Source of the DNA: Thiomicrorhabdus sp963677355
GTDB taxonomy: Bacteria > Pseudomonadota > Gammaproteobacteria > Thiomicrospirales > Thiomicrospiraceae
Length of the DNA stretch: 64,000 nt
Assembly (NCBI GenBank): GCA_963677355.2
Contig: CAXXXQ010000002.1
Location: 248,001 to 312,000, forward strand
Direction of reading: 5' to 3'
The position numbers were made by a program, and so were the translations under genes. Position 1 is the first letter of the stretch. Each line of letters starts with the position of its first letter. The notes below the pieces were generated by a model. It had not been told where the DNA came from, searched no databases, and saw nothing but the letters and a program-made list of their open reading frames with translations. This document shows, in pieces, positions 8,868-17,620 of the stretch.

Positions 8868-10148
8868 ATGAATATTCCTAATAACCAATCAACTTTGGAT
8901 TCCTGGGTTGATTGGTTACTTCATTTACACGCCCAGGAAATTGATCTGGGTTTGAGCCGTATTCGGGTTGTGGCTGAACAGATGCAGCTCAAGAACCCCG
9001 CGCCTACCGTGATTACCGTTGCGGGTACCAATGGCAAAGGTTCTAGTGTTGCGATGCTGTCGGCCATCTATAAGGCAGCCGGATATCGTGTGGGTACTTA
9101 CACCTCGCCGCACATTGTTTCGTTTACCGAGCGTGTGCAGATTAATGGCGTTCCGGTTTCAGAAACAGATATCGTGCATGCGTTTACCGAAATTGAACAG
9201 CAAAGAGCGCAGATCAAGCTGACATATTTCGAGTTTTCTACCCTGGCAGCCTTAAAGGTTTTTACTGAAAAAGAATTGGATGTGGTCGTTCTTGAAGTCG
9301 GTTTGGGTGGACGACTGGATGCCGTTAATGTCATTGATGCCGATGCCAGCTTGATTACCGCTATCGATATCGATCATATTGATTGGTTGGGTGACGATCG
9401 TAGTGTTATCGCTACGGAGAAGGCCGGGGTGATGAGAAAAGGTCAAATTTCCGTTTGCTCAGATCCTCAACCACCCGTCAGTTTGCTTGAATATGCAACG
9501 AATTTATCGGTAAATCTCTCGATTTTAAACCGTGATTACAGTTTTCAAACTCTCGATAAGGCGTGGTCTCTGTCAGATCAGGACGGGGTTAACCAGTATG
9601 ATCTGCCGGCTTTGCAAGGAGATTTCCAGGTTCAGAATGCGGCCGGAGTGGTTACCTTGGTACATAAGCTTTGCAAACGCCTCCCGGTGACGACTGCGGG
9701 AATTAATCGGGGCTTGCAGCAGGTCAGGCACCCAGGACGCATGGAACAAAAAAAGGTCGATCACCAGCAATGGTTAATTGATGTGGCGCATAACCCGCAA
9801 TCGGCAGAAGTGCTCGGCGAATTTTTAGCGAAATCGGCTATGTATGATCAGGTAGCCATTTTTTCCGCTTTAAACGACAAGGATATGCTGCCGATGGTGA
9901 AAGTGGTAGCCCCCTTTGTTAAAGAGTGGTATATCGCGGATTTGAACATCCCTCGTGCCAGTAGCGTGGAGCAGTTAAACGAAATATTACAGGCGGCAGG
10001 TGTTGAATCAGAGCGTATTCATTCTCAAAAAACGATAGCTGCTGCGGTTAATGAGGTAAAACTTTTACAGTTGTCTCAGGTATTGGTCTGGGGGTCGTTT
10101 TTTACCGTTTCTCAAGTCATGCAAACTTTATCCGGAGAGCCAAGTTAG
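8868..10148 (+). CDS. folC: bifunctional folylpolyglutamate synthase / dihydrofolate synthase
   Basis: A 426-residue Mur-ligase-like ATPase that makes dihydrofolate from dihydropteroate plus glutamate and extends the glutamate tail of folates. The P-loop is TVAGTNGKGSSVAML near residue 50, followed by GTYTSPHIVSFTERV and the VVLEVGLGGRLDAVN motif that binds metal and folate. WLIDVAHNPQSAEVL marks the C-terminal domain. It follows accD by 29 bases and is 1 base from the SPOR gene. Confidence 0.96.
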   Translation: MNIPNNQSTLDSWVDWLLHLHAQEIDLGLSRIRVVAEQMQLKNPAPTVITVAGTNGKGSSVAMLSAIYKAAGYRVGTYTSPHIVSFTERVQINGVPVSETDIVHAFTEIEQQRAQIKLTYFEFSTLAALKVFTEKELDVVVLEVGLGGRLDAVNVIDADASLITAIDIDHIDWLGDDRSVIATEKAGVMRKGQISVCSDPQPPVSLLEYATNLSVNLSILNRDYSFQTLDKAWSLSDQDGVNQYDLPALQGDFQVQNAAGVVTLVHKLCKRLPVTTAGINRGLQQVRHPGRMEQKKVDHQQWLIDVAHNPQSAEVLGEFLAKSAMYDQVAIFSALNDKDMLPMVKVVAPFVKEWYIADLNIPRASSVEQLNEILQAAGVESERIHSQKTIAAAVNEVKLLQLSQVLVWGSFFTVSQVMQTLSGEPS

Positions 10149-10149
10149 T

Positions 10150-10716
10150 ATGGATTTGCAAAGTAAACGCCGTTTGGTTGGAGCCTCGATTTGGTTGGCG
10201 TTGCTGGTGATTGTGGTGCCGGGCTGGTATAGCAATCCAGTTAATTTTTCGCCGGACGGCAAGGTTGAAGAAGAAGTTAAGAGTAGCTTGCCGATCGTTA
10301 AGCATGCCTATCGTTTGCCGGTCGATAGTGAGACACCGGTTGCTGATCATCAAGTGGCGCCCCTAAAACCTGAAAAGCAACAACAAGCAAGTGATGTTAC
10401 TGAAAATAAAGCCGAGGAAAAATCTGACGAGCCGCTTAAGCCGCAGTTTATGGATAAGGTCTCCGGAGATAGTCGCTATGAAGGTCAGTGGATAGTAAGG
10501 CTACAAGCTTTTAATAATACTAAGCAGGCCAATGAGTTAGCCTCTAAAATTGAAGAAGATTATCCCGTTTATATCAAATTTTTTGAAAATACGCAGGTCT
10601 ATTCGGTTCGGGCAGGACCGTATAATTCTCGGTCTAAAGCTGAGAAAGCCAAGCAGAAATTAGATAAAATATTGCGAACTAATGGAGAGGTCAGGCAGTT
10701 GCCGAAAACCTCGTAA
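10150..10716 (+). CDS. SPOR-domain protein, DedD-like
   Basis: A 188-residue protein with a short cytoplasmic start, one membrane segment at about residues 12-28, a charged disordered linker (KPEKQQQASDVTENKAEEKS), and a C-terminal SPOR domain at about 112-185 (QWIVRLQAFNNTKQA, YSVRAGPYNSRSKAEKAKQK). SPOR domains bind denuded glycan at the septum. Position between folC and purF and the architecture match DedD of E. coli, a cell-division protein. CvpA, normally between dedD and purF, is absent. Confidence 0.88.
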   Translation: MDLQSKRRLVGASIWLALLVIVVPGWYSNPVNFSPDGKVEEEVKSSLPIVKHAYRLPVDSETPVADHQVAPLKPEKQQQASDVTENKAEEKSDEPLKPQFMDKVSGDSRYEGQWIVRLQAFNNTKQANELASKIEEDYPVYIKFFENTQVYSVRAGPYNSRSKAEKAKQKLDKILRTNGEVRQLPKTS

Positions 10717-10756
10717 TTTATCCATACCAAATTTATAAGTAAGAGAGTGTACGAAG

Positions 10757-12274
10757 ATGTGCGGTATTGTTGGAATTGTTTCCGGTTCTGGTCAGTATGT
10801 TAATCAGGAGATCTATGACTCCTTAACTATTTTGCAGCACCGTGGGCAAGATGCGGCTGGTATAGTTACCACCGAAAATGGTCGTTTCTATCAGCGTAAA
10901 GACAATGGCCTGGTTAAAGATGTATTTCGTACCCGTCACATGCGAGATTTATTAGGTACGGTCGGTATTGGTCATGTTCGTTACCCAACGGCGGGTTCCT
11001 CATCCAGTGCCGAAGCGCAACCTTTTTACGTGAACTCTCCTTACGGGATCGCGATGGGGCATAACGGTAACTTGACCAATGCGGAAGAAGTCGCGGAAGA
11101 GATTTACCGTTCTGATTTGCGTCATTTGAACACCAACTCGGATTCGGAAGTCTTGTTGAACGTGTTTGCTCACGAGTTGATGGCGCAAAAGAAACTGTTT
11201 ATCGATCAAGAAGATGTGTTTAATGCGGTCAAGCAGCTGCATCGCCGTGTCCGTGGTGGTTATGCTGCAGTCGGACTGATTGCCAACTTCGGTATGGTTG
11301 GTTTCCGTGACCCTTATGGTTTGCGTCCTGTTTGCGTCGGTAAGCGTGTTACTGATAAGGGTGTTGACTATATGGTGGCATCTGAGTCGGTTGCCTTAGG
11401 CGGTTTAGGCTTTGAATTAGAGAAAGACTTGGCTCCGGGTGAAGCGGTTGTCATTACTGAAGATGGTCGAATCTTTTATCAACAGTGTGCAGATAACCCA
11501 CAGTTCTCACCATGTATCTTCGAATATGTTTATTTTGCCCGCCCTGATTCAATGATGGACGATATCTCAGTGTACAAATCTCGTCTGCGTATGGGTGAAA
11601 AGCTGGCAGAAAAAATATTACGCGAATGGCCGGATCACGATATCGATGTAGTGATGCCAATTCCGGATACCAGCCGAACTTCAGCATTGGAGTTGGCGAA
11701 GATGTTGAACGTGCCATATCGAGAAGGTTTGATTAAGAACCGCTATATCGGGCGTACGTTCATTATGCCGGGGCAGCAGTTACGTAAGAAATCGGTTCGT
11801 CAAAAATTGAACCCGATTGATTTGGAATTTGAAGGTAAAAACGTATTGTTGGTTGATGACTCGATCGTTCGCGGCACCACATCCGGGCAAATTGTCGAGA
11901 TGGCGCGTGAAGCCGGAGCCCAAAAAGTCTATTTTGCATCTGCCGCTCCAGCAGTTCGTTATCCTTATGTGTACGGTATTGATATGCCGTCGCCTTCCGA
12001 ATTGGTCGCCAGCGGACGTACCACTGAAGAAGTGGCCGAAATTATCGGTTGTGACAAGTTAATCTATCAAGATTTGGACGATCTAATCGAGGCGGTCAGT
12101 GTCGGTAACGAACGAATCGAGAAGTTTGATACCTCTTGTTTCAGTGGGGTATATGCTACCGGTGATATTACGCCTGAATATTTGGCTTCTCTAGATACCA
12201 GTCGTAACGATGAGGCTAAAGCAAATAAGCCGGCACCGGGTCAAGAGACGGTTGGTCTCTATAACGGAAGTTAA
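10757..12274 (+). CDS. purF: amidophosphoribosyltransferase
   Basis: A 505-residue enzyme for the first committed step of purine synthesis. After removal of Met, Cys1 of CGIVGIV is the glutaminase nucleophile of the class II amidotransferase domain. The C-terminal phosphoribosyltransferase domain shows the PRPP loop VLLVDDSIVRGTTSGQIV near residue 365 and the preceding MPIPDTSRTSALELA. Length is normal. metZ follows after 28 bases, the usual gammaproteobacterial order. Confidence 0.98.
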   Translation: MCGIVGIVSGSGQYVNQEIYDSLTILQHRGQDAAGIVTTENGRFYQRKDNGLVKDVFRTRHMRDLLGTVGIGHVRYPTAGSSSSAEAQPFYVNSPYGIAMGHNGNLTNAEEVAEEIYRSDLRHLNTNSDSEVLLNVFAHELMAQKKLFIDQEDVFNAVKQLHRRVRGGYAAVGLIANFGMVGFRDPYGLRPVCVGKRVTDKGVDYMVASESVALGGLGFELEKDLAPGEAVVITEDGRIFYQQCADNPQFSPCIFEYVYFARPDSMMDDISVYKSRLRMGEKLAEKILREWPDHDIDVVMPIPDTSRTSALELAKMLNVPYREGLIKNRYIGRTFIMPGQQLRKKSVRQKLNPIDLEFEGKNVLLVDDSIVRGTTSGQIVEMAREAGAQKVYFASAAPAVRYPYVYGIDMPSPSELVASGRTTEEVAEIIGCDKLIYQDLDDLIEAVSVGNERIEKFDTSCFSGVYATGDITPEYLASLDTSRNDEAKANKPAPGQETVGLYNGS

Positions 12275-12302
12275 TTAAGTCGGAATGAGAAAAGAATAGG
12301 AT

Positions 12303-13481
12303 ATGGACCAGTTTGATATCGAAACTCTTGCAATACGTGAGGGTTATCAACAAACACCGGAGCAGGAAAATGGCGAAGCGATCTTTCCGACTTCCAGTTT
12401 TCGTTACAAGTCGGCTGCCCAAGCGGCTGCTCGCTTTGGTGGCGAAGAGAAAGGTAATGTCTATTCGCGTTTTACCAACCCGACAGTCAGAGCTTTCGAG
12501 AATCGTCTGGCTGCCATGGAAGGTGGGCAAGCTTGTGTAGGTACTGCCTCCGGTATGTCAGCGATCCTGTCGACTTTTATGGGGTTGTTGAAGTCTGGTG
12601 ATCATGTTGTTTCTTCACAGAGTATTTTTGGCACTACCAAGGTTCTGTTTACTAAATACCTAGCAAAGTTTGGTGTTGAAGTTACTTTTGTTTCTCAAAC
12701 CGATATCGCTGAGTGGCAAGCGGCCGTTCAGGAGAATACCAAAGCATTCTTTTTGGAAACACCGTCAAACCCATTGACTGAAATCGCCGATCTAACGGCG
12801 TTGAGTAAGTTGGCAAAGCAAACGGATAATCTGTTAATTGTTGATAACTGTTTTTGTACGCCGGTGCTGCAAAGACCATTGGAGTTCGGTGCGGATATCG
12901 TTATCCATTCGGCAACCAAGTTTATTGATGGTCAGGGACGAGCAGTAGGCGGAGCCGTTGTCGGTTCCGAGGAATTGGTTGGCGAAGAGGTACGTGGTTT
13001 CTTGCGTACCGCTGGGCCGACGATGAGCACTTTTAATGCCTGGATATTTTTAAAAGGGTTGGAAACGCTTTCGGTGCGTATGCGTGCCCATTGCGAAAAC
13101 GCCAAAGCATTGGCTATTTGGCTCAGCGCTCATCCTGCGGTGGAAACGGTTTACTATCCGGGGTTGGAATCGCATCCGCAGTATGAATTAGCGCAAAAGC
13201 AGATGGCCGCCGGTGGCGGACTAGTTGCTTTTACCGTTAAAGGCGGCAAAGAACAAGCCTGGAGCGTGATAGATAGTACGGAAATGCTGTCGATTACTGC
13301 AAATTTGGGTGATGTGAAAACCATTATCACCCATCCGGCAACGACCACTCATAGCCGTGTTGAGCCGGAAGCGAGATTGAAAGCAGGAATTACTGATAAC
13401 TTGATTCGTATTTCCGTAGGTTTAGAATCGATCGAGGATATTAAAAACGATTTGGCGAAAGGTTTGGATAAGTTGCGGTAA
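12303..13481 (+). CDS. metZ: O-succinylhomoserine sulfhydrylase
   Basis: A 392-residue PLP enzyme of the Cys/Met metabolism family. It makes homocysteine directly from O-succinylhomoserine and sulfide, a sensible route in a sulfide-rich sulfur oxidiser. The PLP lysine is in IHSATKFIDGQG, and family motifs include YSRFTNPTVRAFE, VVSSQSIFGTT and TITHPATTTHS-like segments near the C-terminus. The placement after purF is the common context for metZ rather than metB or metC. It ends at a bidirectional terminator. Confidence 0.94.
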   Translation: MDQFDIETLAIREGYQQTPEQENGEAIFPTSSFRYKSAAQAAARFGGEEKGNVYSRFTNPTVRAFENRLAAMEGGQACVGTASGMSAILSTFMGLLKSGDHVVSSQSIFGTTKVLFTKYLAKFGVEVTFVSQTDIAEWQAAVQENTKAFFLETPSNPLTEIADLTALSKLAKQTDNLLIVDNCFCTPVLQRPLEFGADIVIHSATKFIDGQGRAVGGAVVGSEELVGEEVRGFLRTAGPTMSTFNAWIFLKGLETLSVRMRAHCENAKALAIWLSAHPAVETVYYPGLESHPQYELAQKQMAAGGGLVAFTVKGGKEQAWSVIDSTEMLSITANLGDVKTIITHPATTTHSRVEPEARLKAGITDNLIRISVGLESIEDIKNDLAKGLDKLR

Positions 13482-13505
13482 GCAGAACAAGCTTTTGGTC
13501 GTCAT

Positions 13506-13537
13506 AAAAAAAGGCCTGCAATGAGCAGGCCTTTTTT
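13506..13537. terminator. bidirectional rho-independent terminator between metZ and yhbY
   Basis: A 7-bp GC stem ggcctgc/gcaggcc with an aatga loop is flanked by seven A on the left and six T on the right. It can therefore stop transcription from metZ on the + strand and from yhbY on the - strand. Confidence 0.93.
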
Positions 13538-13552
13538 AACTAACGCAAAATA

Positions 13553-13858
13553 TTATTTGGGAAGTTCGAAATCTGAGTCTTGGCCCTTGCGATAGATGAC
13601 GCAGGTTTTTCCGATTGATTGCACCAGAGCGGCTCCGGTTTGTTCAAGAATGTAATCAACGATAGTTTTTCTATCTTCACGTTCAGCGGATGCCATTTTA
13701 ATTTTCAGTAGTTCGTGATGCTCAAGTGTGCTTTCCAGTTCGGCCATTAAACTTTCGGTCACGCCGTTTGCGCCGATAATAATCATTGGGTTTAGTCCAT
13801 GAGCGATACCGGTTAAGAATTTTTGCTGTTTTTTGGTTAGTTTTTGAGTTTTACTCAT
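13553..13858 (-). CDS. yhbY: YhbY-family ribosome-assembly RNA-binding protein
   Basis: A 101-residue CRM-domain protein. The pattern LTKKQQKFLTGIAHGLNPM, VIIGANGVTESL and a late HELLKIKM stretch matches YhbY, which binds precursors of the 50S subunit. It is the only minus-strand gene in the first 35 kb and is divergent from rlmE, as is typical (yhbY-rlmE-ftsH in E. coli). The 61-base gap between the two starts must carry both promoters. Confidence 0.95.
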   Translation of the reverse strand: MSKTQKLTKKQQKFLTGIAHGLNPMIIIGANGVTESLMAELESTLEHHELLKIKMASAEREDRKTIVDYILEQTGAALVQSIGKTCVIYRKGQDSDFELPK

Positions 13859-13919
13859 TGAATTTTTCCAATTAAAGACATATTTATAAATTTACACATA
13901 TTGTAGTTGAAATCGAACG

Positions 13920-14537
13920 ATGGCGAGAAGTAAATCAAGCGCAGGTTGGCTAAAAGAACATTTTGACGACCATTACGTAGCTAAGGCAAAACAGGAAGGC
14001 TGGCGATCCCGAGCGGTATACAAACTGCAAGAGATTGACGATAAAGACAAGCTTTTCAAACCGGGTATGTGTGTTGTCGATTTGGGGGCTGCGCCGGGAG
14101 GTTGGTCGCAGTGGACCACGCATAAGGTGGGCGAGAATGGTGAAGTGTTTGCCTTGGATATTCTGCCGGTAGAGCCCTTTGCCGGGGTTACCTTTATTCA
14201 AGGGGATTTCCGTGAAGACGAAGTTTATGAAAATCTGCTGAATGCCTTAGCGGGCCGAAATGTGGATGTAGTGATGTCTGATATGGCCCCGAATATGAGT
14301 GGCAATAAAGGAGTTGATATCCCGCGAGCGATGTATTTGGTTGAGCTTTGTGTGGAATTGGCGGATCAAGTATTAAAAAAAGATGGCGATTTGCTAATGA
14401 AGGTCTTTCAAGGAGAAGGTTATAACCAGCTGATCGACGACTTGAAGTCTAAATATAAAAAGGTCATAACCCGTAAGCCGAAGGCTTCACGTCCGAGAAG
14501 CAAAGAGATTTATCTGCTGGCTCGTGGTAAAAAATAA
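13920..14537 (+). CDS. rlmE: 23S rRNA (uridine-2552-2'-O)-methyltransferase
   Basis: A 205-residue SAM enzyme (FtsJ/RrmJ) that methylates U2552 in the A-loop late in 50S assembly. The SAM loop is CVVDLGAAPGGWSQW near residue 58, and VMSDMAPNMSGN holds the catalytic Asp. The catalytic Lys of the K-D-K-E tetrad is in SRAVYKLQEI. It precedes ftsH, the usual pair. Confidence 0.97.
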   Translation: MARSKSSAGWLKEHFDDHYVAKAKQEGWRSRAVYKLQEIDDKDKLFKPGMCVVDLGAAPGGWSQWTTHKVGENGEVFALDILPVEPFAGVTFIQGDFREDEVYENLLNALAGRNVDVVMSDMAPNMSGNKGVDIPRAMYLVELCVELADQVLKKDGDLLMKVFQGEGYNQLIDDLKSKYKKVITRKPKASRPRSKEIYLLARGKK

Positions 14538-14681
14538 CCATTAAGGATAGCTTTTATATAAGTTGGTGATTAGTTTTCTATATTAATCATAAGTCTTATT
14601 TATATTAAAATATGTTAAGCTAATTCGAAAATAAACTGCTTATAATGAGCGGGGCATTATTAAAAGAAAGTAAGGTCAAGA

Positions 14682-16652
14682 ATGAAAAACGATATGTTAA
14701 AAAATGTACTGATATGGACAGTGGTAGCAATGGTGCTCATGTCCGTGTTCAATCATTTCAGTACGCAAGGTCAGAGTTCTTCGAGTCGTTTAGATTATTC
14801 AGAATTTATTCAGCAGGTTCATCAAGGACAGGTCAGCAGCGTTAATATTGAAGGCCAAACAATTCGTGGCGTTTATATGAACGGCGGTGCCTTCACGACT
14901 TATAACCCGGGTGATCCAGGCTTGATGGGTGATTTGCTTGATAATCAAGTTAAAGTCAGTGCTCAACCGCCAGAGCAGCAAAGCGTGTTGATGCAGATTT
15001 TTATTTCTTGGTTCCCGATGTTGCTGCTAATTGCAGTTTGGATTTTCTTTATGCGCTCAGTTGGCGGTGGTATGGGAGGCAAAGGCGGCCCAATGTCATT
15101 TGGTAAGTCTAAGGCGCGCATGTTGACCGATGACCAGAACAAAGTCACGCTGGATGATGTCGCCGGTGCCGATGAAGCTAAACAGGAAGTCGGTGAGATT
15201 GTCGACTTCCTTAAAGACCCGACAAAATACCAGAATCTAGGCGGTAGCATTCCGCGTGGTGTTTTGATGGTCGGACCTCCTGGTACCGGTAAAACCTTAC
15301 TGGCAAAAGCGATTGCAGGTGAAGCGAAAGTGCCTTTCTTCACTATTTCCGGTTCCGACTTCGTTGAGATGTTTGTCGGTGTCGGTGCTTCGCGTGTACG
15401 TGATATGTTTGAACAAGCTAAAGCGCACTCTCCTTGTATTATCTTTATCGATGAAATTGATGCAGTAGGTCGTAGCCGTGGTACCGGAATGGGCGGCGGA
15501 AACGACGAGCGTGAACAGACATTGAACCAGATGCTGGTTGAGATGGACGGTTTTGAAGGTAATGAAGGGATTATTGTTATCGCGGCAACTAACCGTGCGG
15601 ATGTATTGGATCCTGCATTATTGCGTCCGGGTCGTTTTGACCGTCAGGTAACTGTCGGCCTGCCGGATATTCGCGGTCGTGAGCAAATTTTGAAAGTACA
15701 TATGCGCAAGGTGCCTTTGGCGGATGATGTTGTCCCTTCTTATATCGCACGTGGTACGCCAGGCTTCTCTGGTGCTGACTTGGCTAACCTAGTTAACGAA
15801 GCTGCGCTTTTTGCTGCCCGTGAGAATTCTAAATTGGTTACGCAAAAGCACTTCGAGAAAGCCAAAGATAAAATCTTGATGGGCGTCGAGCGTAAGAGCA
15901 TGGTCATGAGTGAGAAAGAGCGTCGTATGACGGCTTACCATGAAGCGGGTCACGCCATTGTTGGTTGGTTGGTTCCGGAGCATGATCCTGTTTATAAAGT
16001 GAGTATCATGCCGCGTGGTCGCGCGCTGGGTGTCACCATGTACCTGCCGGAAGAAGATAGTTATAGCTACTCCAAGCAGAAATTGGAAAGCCAGCTTTCC
16101 AGTCTATATGGTGGTCGTATTGCAGAAGAGTTGATCTATGGTCCGGATGCGGTAACCACTGGTGCGAGTAACGATATTGAACGTGCCACCATGATCGCTC
16201 GCAATATGGTGACTAAGTGGGGCTTGTCAGATAAGCTAGGCCCGTTGATGTACGAGGAAGAAGATAATGGCAGTTTTATGGGTTCGTCCCGTAATGCGAA
16301 TGTTTCCGGTGAGATTTCTAAAGAGATCGATATGGAGATTCGTGCCATTATTGACCGTAACTATGAGCGCGCCACTCAGATTCTGAAAGATCACTCCAAA
16401 GAGTTGGAAGAGATGACAGAGGCTTTGATGAAGTATGAAACCATTGATGCCGAGCAGATTAAGAATATTATGGAAGGTCGTCCGGCCGGCGAGCCAAAAG
16501 ATTGGCAGGAGCCGGATGATAAGCCTGATACAGATGCAAGCGCTTCTTCTAGCGGAGAAGATTCTGCGAAAGAATCGAAAGATGAATTGGTTAAAGATGA
16601 TTTATCGGGTGATGCCAAAGAGTCTGAAGCGGGTGAGCCGAAATTACATTAA
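14682..16652 (+). CDS. ftsH: ATP-dependent zinc metalloprotease FtsH
   Basis: A 656-residue membrane AAA+ protease that degrades misfolded membrane proteins and short-lived regulators. It has two N-terminal membrane segments (about 5-22 and 102-122) around a periplasmic domain, Walker A GPPGTGKTLLAKA, Walker B IIFIDEIDAVGR, the SRH arginines in LLRPGRFDRQV, and the zinc motif HEAGHAIVG with a later Asp. The C-terminal 45 residues are an acidic, Ser-rich tail. A TATAAT box at 14641-14646 could be the -10 of its promoter, but I see no good -35. The usual ftsH-folP-glmM order is kept. Confidence 0.98.
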   Translation: MKNDMLKNVLIWTVVAMVLMSVFNHFSTQGQSSSSRLDYSEFIQQVHQGQVSSVNIEGQTIRGVYMNGGAFTTYNPGDPGLMGDLLDNQVKVSAQPPEQQSVLMQIFISWFPMLLLIAVWIFFMRSVGGGMGGKGGPMSFGKSKARMLTDDQNKVTLDDVAGADEAKQEVGEIVDFLKDPTKYQNLGGSIPRGVLMVGPPGTGKTLLAKAIAGEAKVPFFTISGSDFVEMFVGVGASRVRDMFEQAKAHSPCIIFIDEIDAVGRSRGTGMGGGNDEREQTLNQMLVEMDGFEGNEGIIVIAATNRADVLDPALLRPGRFDRQVTVGLPDIRGREQILKVHMRKVPLADDVVPSYIARGTPGFSGADLANLVNEAALFAARENSKLVTQKHFEKAKDKILMGVERKSMVMSEKERRMTAYHEAGHAIVGWLVPEHDPVYKVSIMPRGRALGVTMYLPEEDSYSYSKQKLESQLSSLYGGRIAEELIYGPDAVTTGASNDIERATMIARNMVTKWGLSDKLGPLMYEEEDNGSFMGSSRNANVSGEISKEIDMEIRAIIDRNYERATQILKDHSKELEEMTEALMKYETIDAEQIKNIMEGRPAGEPKDWQEPDDKPDTDASASSSGEDSAKESKDELVKDDLSGDAKESEAGEPKLH

Positions 16653-16691
16653 AGTTAATTGTTATCTGGCGTAAATCGTATCTTGTTATTT

Positions 16692-16700
16692 TGATATAAT
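16692..16700 (+). promoter_or_regulatory. extended -10 promoter element upstream of folP
   Basis: The bases TGATATAAT match the extended -10 consensus TGnTATAAT exactly. The predicted start near 16707 lies only a few bases before the terminator hairpin at 16714-16739, so transcripts from here would have to read through it to reach folP. Confidence 0.5.
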
Positions 16701-16713
16701 ACGCCAAAATTTG

Positions 16714-16739
16714 AAAACCCCGATTTCCGGGGTTTTTTT
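16714..16739 (+). terminator. rho-independent terminator between ftsH and folP
   Basis: A 9-bp stem aaaaccccg/cggggtttt with an atttc loop runs into a tract of seven T. It can end ftsH transcription or attenuate readthrough into folP-glmM. The folP ATG at 16753 is 14 bases past the T tract. Confidence 0.88.
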
Positions 16740-16752
16740 ATGGAAGACTGTC

Positions 16753-17604
16753 ATGCCACAAAATAACTTTTTTGATTTAGAGTCTCAGCTCGGTAAAAGC
16801 AGCTCGATAAAACCGGGAATGCCGTTGGTGATGGGGATTTTGAATGTAACGCCTGATTCGTTTTCTGACGGTGGTCAGTTTGTTGAACAAGCGCTCATTG
16901 AGCAGAGAGTAGTGCAAATGATCGAAGAGGGTGCCGATATCATCGATATCGGAGGAGAGTCGACTCGTCCTGGAGCGGAAAAAGTTTCCCTTGATGTCGA
17001 GTTGCAGAGAGTGATTCCGGTTGTTGAGTGGATTACACAGCGTTTTGACGTACCGGTATCCATTGATACCTACAAGACAGAAGTAATGAGGCAGTCTATC
17101 GCCGCGGGTGCGCAGATTATTAATGATGTCAATGCCTTGCATGAGCCCGGCGCGGTTGAACTCGTAGCCGACAGCGGTGTAACGGTTTGTTTGATGCATA
17201 AACAAGGTACTCCTAAAGATATGCAGCAGGCACCGTCCTATGCCGATGTTGTGCAAGAGGTTATGGATTATTTGTTGGAGCGTGTCAAGGTATGTGAATC
17301 TGCGGGGATTAAGCGTAGTAAAATTATCCTTGATCCTGGTTTCGGTTTTGGTAAGTCTTTAACGCATAATACCGAGCTGTTTGCAGAGTTGTCTTGTTTT
17401 GTTGAAACCGATTATCCGGTGCTGGTCGGGGTTTCGCGTAAAAAAATGATCGGTGAGATTTTAAATGATGCACTGGTTGAAAATAGAATTTATGGCAGTG
17501 TCGCTGCCGCAACCCTGGCTGGATTGAAAGGCGCCAAGGTTGTTCGTGTTCATGACGTAGCAGCGACAGTGGAGTCATTGAAGGTGACAGCGCACTTGTT
17601 GTAA
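16753..17604 (+). CDS. folP: dihydropteroate synthase
   Basis: Starting at the ATG at 16753 the product is 283 residues, the usual size. A longer start at 16711 would fall inside the terminator hairpin and is rejected. It joins p-aminobenzoate to the pterin pyrophosphate in folate synthesis. Signatures are MGILNVTPDSFSDGGQF (pyrophosphate loop), DIIDIGGESTRPGAE near residue 65, and the C-terminal RVHDVAATVESLKV. The gene pairs with folC upstream in pathway terms and sits before glmM as in E. coli. Confidence 0.96.
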   Translation: MPQNNFFDLESQLGKSSSIKPGMPLVMGILNVTPDSFSDGGQFVEQALIEQRVVQMIEEGADIIDIGGESTRPGAEKVSLDVELQRVIPVVEWITQRFDVPVSIDTYKTEVMRQSIAAGAQIINDVNALHEPGAVELVADSGVTVCLMHKQGTPKDMQQAPSYADVVQEVMDYLLERVKVCESAGIKRSKIILDPGFGFGKSLTHNTELFAELSCFVETDYPVLVGVSRKKMIGEILNDALVENRIYGSVAAATLAGLKGAKVVRVHDVAATVESLKVTAHLL

Positions 17605-17620
17605 TCACTAGCAAGAAAGA

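Noticed and set aside
16711..16752. Upstream extension of folP starting at 16711
   Set aside because: This part coincides with a terminator hairpin and T tract and adds a sequence unlike the family; the ATG at 16753 gives the normal length.
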